Assembly: GCA_947485425.1 (NCBI GenBank)
Contig: CANKSK010000112.1
Span: 1 to 5,070, forward strand
Direction: 5' to 3'
From: Bacteroidota bacterium
Lineage (GTDB): Bacteria > Bacteroidota > Bacteroidia > AKYH767-A > CANKSK01
DNA: 5,070 nucleotides
Both the position numbers and the translations under genes were made by a program. Below the pieces are notes generated by a model. The model had not been told where the DNA came from. It ran no database searches and saw only the letters and a list, made by a program, of their open reading frames with translations. This document shows positions 1 through 5,054 of the stretch, piece by piece (positions within the stretch are counted from its first letter, which is position 1; the number at the start of each line of letters is the position of its first letter).

Positions 1-110
1 ACAAAGAGAAGGAATTTTATGCGTGGGGGGAATTTGTCGAAATGTTCCCGCATCCAATGGATTTATCATCAGTATTTCCTCTAGTTTTTAGCAATCAAAA
101 ACATGAATAG
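1..110 (+). CDS. Probable 3' end of an upstream gene, product unknown (partial)
   Basis: An open frame enters from the left edge (first complete codon at base 3) and stops with TAG at 108-110. The visible 35-residue tail is hydrophilic with aromatic residues (it contains FYAWGEFVEMFPHPMDL and ends in NQKHE). Its stop overlaps the start of the Omp28-type gene by 8 bp (ATGAATAG), an arrangement typical of translationally coupled genes, which is the main argument for this frame. The product cannot be identified from so little sequence. Two other frames are also open here: one + frame ending at about base 92, and a minus-strand frame that could start at base 69 behind an AGAGGA-like ribosome binding site. 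The choice of frame is therefore uncertain. Confidence 0.35.
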   Translation, partial: KEKEFYAWGEFVEMFPHPMDLSSVFPLVFSNQKHE

Positions 111-999
111 CCAAAAAGTTTACAAGATATTTTTTCTGCTCTATTTCATTTCATTCATCGCTATATGGATGGGCTGTGATAAGATTGAGCAACCCTATAA
201 AGAAAGCGGCAATTCCACCTCCGATACGACCGCTTGTCCACTTCCTACTTTTGATGTACAACCCATCGTTAAAAAAGTACTATTGGAAGAATTTACAGGA
301 CATACCTGTGGCAATTGCCCTGCTTCGCATGACATTTCATCATCCCTCAAGCAAATGTACGGCAACCGATTGATATTAATTGCTGTGCACACCGGAAGCT
401 TTGCTCTACCCAAGAATTATGCCGATGGATCCTTTGCCTATGACTTCAGAAGTCCTTGCGGAGAGGAACTCAACAATTCATTTGGTAATGATGCTGCAGG
501 CCTTCCCAATGGGATGATTGATAGAAAAAAGGTAAACGGCAATGAAATTATTCGCCCAAATGCTTGGGGCACAGAGGTACAAAAAAGTTTGGGAAATGCT
601 CCCTTAGCAGGACTGCAAATCATAAACAATTATGAAGCCTCTTCGGGGAAATTATGTACAGCGGTTCAAACAGCATTTACAAATGCGATACAAGGAACGT
701 ATCAGTTAATGATTTATCTGACAGAAGACAGCATCATCAATTGGCAAAAGGATTATCGAAAGAACCCAGAAAACATACCTGATTACGTGCATAGACATGT
801 ACTTCGCCAATCGATCAATGGAACATTCGGAGAAACCATTGCCAGAGGACAATTGCTTAAAGGACACAACGCAAAAAGAAGTTACAAAATACAACTAAAG
901 TCAACTTTTAACCCACTGAAATGCTCCATTATAGCCATCTTGAAAGATTCGACAACTTCAGAAATCATTCAGGTAGAAGAAGAAAAAATAACACCTTAA
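103..999 (+). CDS. Omp28-related outer-membrane lipoprotein with thioredoxin-like CxxC
   Basis: This 298-residue protein begins with a lipoprotein signal peptide: basic N-terminus, hydrophobic stretch at about 9-23, and lipobox W-M-G-C with the lipidated cysteine at C25. After a low-complexity linker (about 26-50), residues 57-75 read KKVLLEEFTGHTCGNCPAS, the start of a thioredoxin-like fold with a C69-G-N-C72 pair. The later GLPNGMIDR segment (133-141) carries the proline expected opposite the CxxC. The C-terminal part (about 190-298) has the HRHVLRQSINGTFGE block that I associate with the Omp28 family of Bacteroidota, named after a Porphyromonas gingivalis outer-membrane protein. The role is unproven; adhesion or extracytoplasmic thiol chemistry are possible. 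The ATG at 103 is the only good start, because an in-frame stop lies at 82-84. A -7-like TAGTTTTT (82-89, one mismatch to TAnnTTTG) precedes it, but coupling to the upstream frame is equally likely. Confidence 0.85.
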   Translation: MNSQKVYKIFFLLYFISFIAIWMGCDKIEQPYKESGNSTSDTTACPLPTFDVQPIVKKVLLEEFTGHTCGNCPASHDISSSLKQMYGNRLILIAVHTGSFALPKNYADGSFAYDFRSPCGEELNNSFGNDAAGLPNGMIDRKKVNGNEIIRPNAWGTEVQKSLGNAPLAGLQIINNYEASSGKLCTAVQTAFTNAIQGTYQLMIYLTEDSIINWQKDYRKNPENIPDYVHRHVLRQSINGTFGETIARGQLLKGHNAKRSYKIQLKSTFNPLKCSIIAILKDSTTSEIIQVEEEKITP

Positions 1000-1027
1000 C
1001 CTAAAGAAATTTGTATTTGATGGGTTG

Positions 1028-1942
1028 TTAAAATTTGAATGACCAGGCAATCACCTTGCTATCGTCCCCTGCGGATATCAACATATTTTTGGAAGGAATC
1101 CATACCACTTTATTGACTGAATGCTTATGCCCATCTAATTTTTCCTTGTCAATCGTTTTCAACAACTCAAGGGTATTGACATCCCAAATGCGAATCGATT
1201 TATCCCTACTCGCAGTGGCAAAACAATTTTTTTCGAAAAAAAACTGTATATCATTTACCGTAAACATATGCGGGATAACATCATTTACCAAGGCGTATTC
1301 TGACTGGGCATCCCATAACTTCAAGTGTGCATCTCTTCCTCCGCTGTATAAAATTCCATTGGGTGAAAAAGCGATACTGAAAACAGAAAAGGTATGAGAT
1401 GATAGGGTAAATAAATGATTTAATTCCAGATCAAAAATGCGAATAGAATTGTCGCTATACCCCACCGCCAATTGAGATTTAAAAGGATGCAAAGCCATAC
1501 ATCTGGCACTTTTGGAAGAAGACAAATTGACAGCAGAAATCACAAAATCATTCAATCGACAACGAAGTATTTTTCCTTCACCTGTAGCAATAAAAATCTC
1601 ATCCATATCGGCCTGATAGACCACTGAAAAAATTTCTTTTTCAGATAATTTTAAACTTTTCAAAAGCACTTTTTCACTGAGATCCAGAAAATGAAGAATC
1701 CCATCACGTTGTGCAATCAGCAGATAGTTTCTTTCAGCCAAAAAGAATAAGCCATAAACAGGCGCCGTAGCCTGCGCAATCACAGACATTTGATCATGAT
1801 TATCAAGCTGCCATTCCATCACCAATCGGTCGGCCCCGGCAGAATACAAAAAAGAACCAGAAGAATCTGTAGCAAGCGCATATACCGCTTGCATATGACC
1901 ATCCAACACTTTCAATTTTTGAACATCTAGATTCTGCTTCAT
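1028..1942 (-). CDS. Stand-alone seven-bladed WD40 repeat protein
   Basis: With the start at 1942 the protein has 304 residues and is made almost entirely of seven WD40 repeats, enough for one closed beta-propeller. Approximate blades: 14-46 (DGHMQAV to MEWQL), 60-88, 101-131, 145-172 (ends RIFDL), 182-211 (ends LKLWDA), 225-255 (ends IRIWDV), 271-302 (DGHKHSV to VIAWSF). Blades 5-7 are closest to consensus and blades 2-3 the most divergent. There is no signal peptide, membrane segment or fused catalytic domain, so it is probably a cytoplasmic protein-interaction scaffold whose partner cannot be told from sequence. The reading frame extends to an ATG at 1975, but a perfect -7 element (1963-1970) lies inside those 11 extra codons, so I prefer the internal ATG beginning MKQNLDV. 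The gene diverges from trhO and converges on the Omp28-type gene with a 28-bp gap. Confidence 0.85.
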   Translation of the reverse strand: MKQNLDVQKLKVLDGHMQAVYALATDSSGSFLYSAGADRLVMEWQLDNHDQMSVIAQATAPVYGLFFLAERNYLLIAQRDGILHFLDLSEKVLLKSLKLSEKEIFSVVYQADMDEIFIATGEGKILRCRLNDFVISAVNLSSSKSARCMALHPFKSQLAVGYSDNSIRIFDLELNHLFTLSSHTFSVFSIAFSPNGILYSGGRDAHLKLWDAQSEYALVNDVIPHMFTVNDIQFFFEKNCFATASRDKSIRIWDVNTLELLKTIDKEKLDGHKHSVNKVVWIPSKNMLISAGDDSKVIAWSFKF

Positions 1943-1962
1943 AACCCTATTTTTTAAGGATA

Positions 1963-1970
1963 CAAAAATA
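1963..1970 (-). promoter_or_regulatory. -7 promoter element for the WD40 gene
   Basis: On the minus strand this reads TATTTTTG, an exact match to the Bacteroidota -7 consensus TAnnTTTG. A TTTG that could serve as the -33 element lies at 1987-1990, with a rather short 16-bp spacer. Transcription would start near 1958, giving a leader of roughly 16 nt before the ATG at 1942. Assignment is by motif and position only. Confidence 0.55.
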
Positions 1971-2030
1971 AACATATCTCAAAGACCAAATACCGAAAAA
2001 GTAATAAATCATTAAAACAGAAGGAAAAAT

Positions 2031-2048
2031 AAAAAATCATGATTTTTT
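2031..2048. repeat. Perfect 18-bp palindrome in the WD40/trhO divergent promoter region
   Basis: AAAAAATCATGATTTTTT is a perfect inverted repeat centred between 2039 and 2040. It lies between the two divergent -7 elements and ends 2 bp before the trhO -7 box, so neither predicted transcript contains it. That argues for a DNA-level element (operator for a dimeric regulator, or a bent A/T tract) rather than an RNA hairpin. Because the arms end in homopolymers in an AT-rich region, chance is not excluded. Confidence 0.4.
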
Positions 2049-2050
2049 TT

Positions 2051-2058
2051 TACTTTTG
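2051..2058 (+). promoter_or_regulatory. -7 promoter element for trhO
   Basis: TACTTTTG matches TAnnTTTG exactly and ends only 8 nt before the trhO ATG. With the usual distance from -7 element to transcription start, the mRNA would begin about 3-5 nt before the ATG. No TTG is present at the normal -33 distance; that region is occupied by an A-rich tract and the 18-bp palindrome. Confidence 0.6.
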
Positions 2059-2066
2059 CACGAGAG

Positions 2067-3119
2067 ATGGAACTATACAATAAATACGACAAAGAATATT
2101 TAAGAAAAAAGCTCGATGAGGAAACTTTTCATCGGGTTACGCTTTCTTTTTACAAATATGTAAACATTCCTGATCCTAGTGATTTCAGAAACCAATTGTT
2201 CATGGATCTCAGTAAGCTAGGGGTCTTTGGCAGAATATATGTAGCCAAGGAGGGTATTAATGGGCAAATCAGCGTGCCGGAATATTCTATGGATAGCTTT
2301 AGAGAATATCTGGAAACCTACGAGTCTTTTAAAAATCTCAGATTAAATATAGCCATTGAAGACGATGGCAAATCATTTTACAAACTGATTATCAAGGCTA
2401 GACACAAAATTGTAGCCGATGGACTTGATGATGATGCATTTGATACAAGCAATGTAGGCACCCACTTGAGTGCAGAAGAATTCAACAAGGCTATGGAAGA
2501 GCCGGGAACAATCATAGTAGATATGAGAAACCACTATGAAAGTGAAATTGGCCATTTTGAAAATGCCATTTGTCCGGATGCAGATACTTTCAAGCAAGAA
2601 TTACCGATGGTAATCGATATGCTTGCAGATAAAAAAGATGAAAAAATATTATTGTATTGTACCGGGGGCATACGATGCGAGAAAGCCAGTGCTTATTTCA
2701 AATACAAAGGATTTACCAATGTAAATCAATTGCAAGGCGGAATCATTCATTATGCCAGACAAATTAAAGCACAAGGATTACCTTCTAAGTTTATCGGCAA
2801 GAACTTTGTTTTTGATGACCGCTTGGGAGAAAGAATAGGCAATGAAATCATCAGCACATGCCATCAATGCGGAAAACCGGCAGATACACATATCAACTGT
2901 GCCAACTATGAGTGTCACCTGCTCTTTATCCAATGTGAAGATTGCAAAAAAGAAATGGAAGGATGTTGTTCGAAAAGATGCCAAGGCATTATTCATCTGC
3001 CAATAGAAGAGCAGAGAAAAATCAGAAAAGGCATTGTCAAAGAAAACACACAAGCCATCTATAAAAGCAGGCTAAGACCCGACTTAAGCCTTGCCTTGAG
3101 GAAAAATACAGAAGAATAA
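2067..3119 (+). CDS. trhO: tRNA uridine(34) hydroxylase (rhodanese-related)
   Basis: TrhO (formerly YceA/UPF0176) performs oxygen-dependent hydroxylation of uridine 34 in certain tRNAs to ho5U, the precursor of cmo5U or mo5U wobble modifications. The 350 residues match the usual family length. In order: an N-terminal acylphosphatase-like domain with the family block VAKEGINGQIS (59-69); a rhodanese domain (about 134-238) with active-site loop C198-T-G-G-I-R followed by C204-E-K-A-S and the LQGGI segment (222-226); and a cysteine-rich C-terminal region (265-305) with CHQC, NCANYEC, QCEDC and CCSKRC clusters that may bind metal. C198 is the expected catalytic cysteine. An in-frame stop at 2040-2042 leaves ATG 2067 as the only sensible start. 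The gene has its own promoter, appears monocistronic and diverges from the WD40 gene. Confidence 0.95.
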   Translation: MELYNKYDKEYLRKKLDEETFHRVTLSFYKYVNIPDPSDFRNQLFMDLSKLGVFGRIYVAKEGINGQISVPEYSMDSFREYLETYESFKNLRLNIAIEDDGKSFYKLIIKARHKIVADGLDDDAFDTSNVGTHLSAEEFNKAMEEPGTIIVDMRNHYESEIGHFENAICPDADTFKQELPMVIDMLADKKDEKILLYCTGGIRCEKASAYFKYKGFTNVNQLQGGIIHYARQIKAQGLPSKFIGKNFVFDDRLGERIGNEIISTCHQCGKPADTHINCANYECHLLFIQCEDCKKEMEGCCSKRCQGIIHLPIEEQRKIRKGIVKENTQAIYKSRLRPDLSLALRKNTEE

Positions 3120-3133
3120 TTTTCTCTTCTTTT
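3110..3133 (+). terminator. Weak possible intrinsic terminator after trhO
   Basis: AGAAGA (3110-3115) and TCTTCT (3125-3130) can form a 6-bp stem with a 9-nt loop, followed by a short run of T (3130-3133). The stem overlaps the trhO stop codon and is AT-rich, so it would be weak. It is the only terminator-like structure I find between trhO and the next gene. Confidence 0.25.
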
Positions 3134-3173
3134 CGATAAAAAATATCCTTGAAAAAATCAGGCTATTCGTCAT

Positions 3174-3199
3174 TGTATTTGAAAAATAAAATACATTTA
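3174..3199 (+). promoter_or_regulatory. Inverted repeat and imperfect -7 element upstream of the Gre-like gene
   Basis: TGTATTT (3174-3180) and AAATACA (3189-3195) form a 7-bp inverted repeat with an 8-bp spacer. Overlapping it, TACATTTA (3192-3199) matches TAnnTTTG except at the last base. A TTG at 3173-3175 lies 16 bp upstream and could act as the -33 element. This would place transcription start near 3204, about 13 nt before the ATG at 3217. The promoter is weaker by motif than the other four in the window. Confidence 0.3.
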
Positions 3200-3216
3200 A
3201 ATCTATTCGCAGAACA

Positions 3217-3675
3217 ATGAAGAAAGAAAATTTTAAAATTCAAATCATTGAACAGCTGCATCAAATTTTATGCGAGCGCGAAAGGGAAGCCGAAAAAGCG
3301 ATAGCAGAAATTACTTTATCAAGAGACGCTGACAGCAAAAGCAGTGCAGGAGACAAGCACGAAACCTCAAGAGCTATGGCTCAAATTGAACTCGATAAAA
3401 ATGAGGTGCAATTTCAAAAAATAAAAAATTTAAAATCAGAACTTTTACAAATAAACCCACAAGCGCAACATCAAAAAATTGAAACTGGAAGCTTGGTATT
3501 TACAAATTGTGAAAATTATTTTTTTTCAATTGGATACGGAAAAATTATTTTAGGAGAACAGGTTTTTTATGCCATTTCATTAGCCTCTCCCATTGGAAAA
3601 GCTTTGCATAAAAAATCAAAAGGAGATAATATTCAATTTCAAGAAAGAGAAATTAAAATTTTAGAAATCTACTGA
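3217..3675 (+). CDS. GreA/GreB-like transcript-cleavage-factor homologue
   Basis: The 152 residues have the layout of a Gre factor (E. coli GreA is 158). The N-terminal half (about 5-78) is a predicted helical coiled coil rich in E, K and Q, interrupted by a turn AGDKHETSRAM (44-54) that aligns with RGDLSENAEYH at the tip of GreA. It keeps the acidic pair D46 and E49, corresponding to the residues that help chelate the catalytic Mg2+ of RNA polymerase. The C-terminal half (about 90-152) resembles the Gre FKBP-like domain: GSLVFTN, ISLASPIGKAL (120-130, compare SPIARAL in GreA), a KGD turn (135-137) and a terminal IKILEI strand. Close relatives occur widely in Bacteroidota, sometimes under misleading names. 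Rescue of backtracked RNA polymerase is inferred, not shown. The start follows an in-frame stop at 3187-3189. The gene seems to be transcribed alone, with a terminator-like hairpin downstream. Confidence 0.75.
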   Translation: MKKENFKIQIIEQLHQILCEREREAEKAIAEITLSRDADSKSSAGDKHETSRAMAQIELDKNEVQFQKIKNLKSELLQINPQAQHQKIETGSLVFTNCENYFFSIGYGKIILGEQVFYAISLASPIGKALHKKSKGDNIQFQEREIKILEIY

Positions 3676-3710
3676 AAAAAATATTTATCTGTATTTAATT
3701 TCCCTTCATA

Positions 3711-3727
3711 TTGAAAAGCTTTTTCAA
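3711..3727. repeat. Short inverted repeat, 7-bp arms
   Basis: TTGAAAAGCTTTTTCAA has 7-bp arms (TTGAAAA/TTTTCAA) around GCT. It lies 36 bp after the Gre-like stop and directly before a second, better hairpin. There is no T-run after it, so it is not a terminator by itself; it could be an operator for the VOC gene or a chance AT-rich repeat. Confidence 0.3.
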
Positions 3728-3729
3728 AG

Positions 3730-3758
3730 AAATTGTCTTCGATAAGAAACAATTTTTT
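3730..3758 (+). terminator. Probable intrinsic terminator after the Gre-like gene
   Basis: AAATTGT (3730-3736) pairs with ACAATTT (3749-3755) and TTC (3738-3740) with GAA (3746-3748), leaving C3737 bulged and loop GATAA. This gives a 10-bp stem running into a six-T tract (3753-3758). The stem is AT-rich. It ends 3 bp before the VOC -7 element, so an alternative role in VOC promoter control is possible. Confidence 0.45.
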
Positions 3759-3761
3759 AAG

Positions 3762-3769
3762 TATTTTTG
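3762..3769 (+). promoter_or_regulatory. -7 promoter element for the VOC gene
   Basis: TATTTTTG matches TAnnTTTG exactly. Transcription would start near 3774, giving a leader of about 38 nt to the ATG at 3812. The only upstream TTG (3733-3735) is 26 bp away and inside the hairpin, so the -33 element is unclear. The last three bases of this box are the TTG that a longest-ORF caller takes as the start codon. Confidence 0.55.
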
Positions 3770-3811
3770 TCACTCGAATACCAAGACTCATCCACATCAT
3801 ATACGCAACTT

Positions 3812-4234
3812 ATGATTAAAGAATTCTGGATTAATCTGCCCGTAAGAGACCTTAAAAATGCAATGGAATTTTATTCAAAAATCGGATTTTCATTTAATCC
3901 ACAGCATGCCAATAGTGGAAATTCTGCTTGTATGCTTATTGGCGAAAAAAAATCCATCATCATGCTTTTTGAAGAAAAAACTTTTATGGGATTTACCAAT
4001 ACGGCAATTGCCGACACGAAAATATCAAATGAAGTATTACTATCTATAGATGCCCAAAGCAAAGAAGAAGTGGATGCAATCGTGCAAAAGGTTCTTGATG
4101 CGGGAGGTAAAAGCAACCACAAGCCCCAAGAAATGAAATCATGGATGTATGGATGTTTATTTACCGATTTAGATGGGCACAGATGGAATGTACTTTTCAT
4201 GGATATGACGAAAATGCAAGAAATACATCCCTAA
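3812..4234 (+). CDS. VOC-superfamily protein (glyoxalase/bleomycin-resistance fold)
   Basis: With the ATG at 3812 the product is 140 residues, the usual length for a single VOC protein with two beta-alpha-beta-beta-beta modules. Module 1 begins at IKEFWINLPVRDLKNAMEFYSKIGFSFNP (about 2-30) and continues through IIMLFEE (49-55). Module 2 has EVLLSIDAQSKEEVDAIVQKVLDAGGK (74-100) and ends at YGCLFTDLDGHRWNVLFMDM (113-132). The pattern is that of the group annotated as predicted lactoylglutathione lyases (COG3607); actual substrates of that group are mostly unknown. Residue N126 stands where DGHxWE normally has Glu, which may affect metal binding. The frame extends upstream to a TTG at 3767, but that overlaps the -7 element and the extra 15 residues do not resemble the family. 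The gene converges on the flavin reductase gene across 50 bp without a clear terminator. Confidence 0.85.
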   Translation: MIKEFWINLPVRDLKNAMEFYSKIGFSFNPQHANSGNSACMLIGEKKSIIMLFEEKTFMGFTNTAIADTKISNEVLLSIDAQSKEEVDAIVQKVLDAGGKSNHKPQEMKSWMYGCLFTDLDGHRWNVLFMDMTKMQEIHP

Positions 4235-4284
4235 CACAAGATAAGGCTAGTTGCATTCAGCACACATCTATTTTTCACGATATC

Positions 4285-5004
4285 TTAATCAAAAGCCTCA
4301 AAACGAATTCGCTTGCGATCATAACCCATCGTTTCCAAATTTTGTCTTGCTTCACGCAACATCAATTGCCATCCGCAAATATAAAACCATGCAGGACGAA
4401 CGTCAGAAAAAAGATCTTTGTATACTTCATGCACATATCCAATCTTGCCACCCCAGCTTTCAGGTGTTTCTCTGGAAAGCACAGGGATGAAATGAAAACT
4501 GGGTTCCTTTTTTGCCAATTCTTCAAACTCATTTCGGTATAAGATATCTTGCTGGGTTCTATTGCCAAAAACCAAGTATACATTTTGATGTGGAATATTC
4601 TTTTTAAAGATATCAAATATCTGACTGCGAAAAGGCGCAACTCCGGTACCCGTGCAAATAAAACAAATATCTTCGGTAAGGACCTCCGGCAGAAATAATT
4701 TTCCCAAGGCTTGTGACACCTGTATACTAGATCCAATTTTCACATCTGAGAAAAGATAGGTCGTACCGGAACCTTGTTCTTTGATCACAATAATCAGCTC
4801 TATAATATTTTCATTATTCGGGGCAGAAGCTATTGAATAACTCCTGGTGGTATGCTTGTGATTGATGGGCATGTCCAACATAACAAATTGTCCTGCCTTG
4901 AATTGAAAATCTACCGTTTCAGGCAATTTGATGTAAAATCGTTTTGTAGTAGGGGTTTCGTCAATAATATTGACAACGGTGGAAGTATAAAATTGATATG
5001 CCAA
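4285..5004 (-). CDS. Flavin reductase, ferredoxin-NADP(+) reductase superfamily
   Basis: This 239-residue protein is a two-domain FAD/NAD(P) reductase without a fused iron-sulfur domain. The FAD-binding barrel (about 5-105) has AGQFVML (38-44), the RSYS flavin motif (54-57) followed by IAS, and the GSGTTYLF segment (78-85) for the FAD pyrophosphate. The NAD(P)-binding domain (about 112-239) has CTGTGVAPFRS (117-127), LVFGNRTQQDILY (144-156) and YICGWQLML (208-216), where C210 is the usual cysteine near the nicotinamide. It would pass electrons between NAD(P)H and a ferredoxin, flavodoxin or oxygenase; the partner is not encoded nearby. The start is TTG: an in-frame stop lies at 5017-5019, no ATG follows it, and the first internal ATG (residue 42) would remove the first part of the FAD domain. 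The gene is probably monocistronic from the promoter at 5047-5054. Confidence 0.88.
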   Translation of the reverse strand: MAYQFYTSTVVNIIDETPTTKRFYIKLPETVDFQFKAGQFVMLDMPINHKHTTRSYSIASAPNNENIIELIIVIKEQGSGTTYLFSDVKIGSSIQVSQALGKLFLPEVLTEDICFICTGTGVAPFRSQIFDIFKKNIPHQNVYLVFGNRTQQDILYRNEFEELAKKEPSFHFIPVLSRETPESWGGKIGYVHEVYKDLFSDVRPAWFYICGWQLMLREARQNLETMGYDRKRIRFEAFD

Positions 5005-5046
5005 AATATTAGGTTTTTAGGTGGTGGTGGATGGTTTTTACAAGTT

Positions 5047-5054
5047 CAAAGATA
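5047..5054 (-). promoter_or_regulatory. -7 promoter element for the flavin reductase gene
   Basis: On the minus strand this reads TATCTTTG, an exact TAnnTTTG match. Transcription would begin near 5042, giving a leader of about 38 nt before the TTG start at 5004. The leader is C-rich (CCACCACCACC) and has no Shine-Dalgarno-like sequence. The -33 element would lie outside the window. Confidence 0.55.

Noticed and set aside
1..69. Minus-strand frame possibly starting at base 69 with an AGAGGA-like ribosome binding site
   Set aside because: It is open to the left edge but only 23 codons are visible. The + frame that overlaps the Omp28-type start by 8 bp is the more natural gene end; neither can be proved from this window.
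195..413. Minus-strand frame inside the Omp28-type gene
   Set aside because: It is antisense to the CxxC domain, is cysteine-rich only because it mirrors that coding strand, and has no family resemblance.
1000..1027. Possible bidirectional terminator between the convergent Omp28-type and WD40 genes
   Set aside because: The only complementarity is AACC/GGTT with an 18-nt loop, too weak to call a hairpin.
1035..1397. Plus-strand 120-codon frame antisense to the WD40 gene
   Set aside because: The seven regular WD40 blades on the minus strand fully explain this DNA; the antisense frame has no domain signal.
2865..2985. Cysteine-rich TrhO C-terminus as a novel metal-binding fusion
   Set aside because: Nine cysteines in about 40 residues are striking, but this region corresponds to the known C-terminal domain of the TrhO family and the total length is normal.
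4235..4284. Possible terminator between the convergent VOC and reductase genes
   Set aside because: No stem longer than 3-4 bp followed by a T-run was found on either strand.
4141..4542. Plus-strand open frame of about 130 codons across the VOC end and the reductase gene
   Set aside because: It runs antisense through the NAD(P)-binding part of the reductase and overlaps the VOC gene in another frame; its translation has no recognisable domain and no promoter or ribosome binding site.
2067..5004. Idea that trhO, the Gre-like, VOC and reductase genes form a functional system
   Set aside because: Each has its own promoter-like element, orientations differ and the families have no known joint pathway. 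Electron supply from the reductase to the oxygen-dependent TrhO reaction would be pure speculation.
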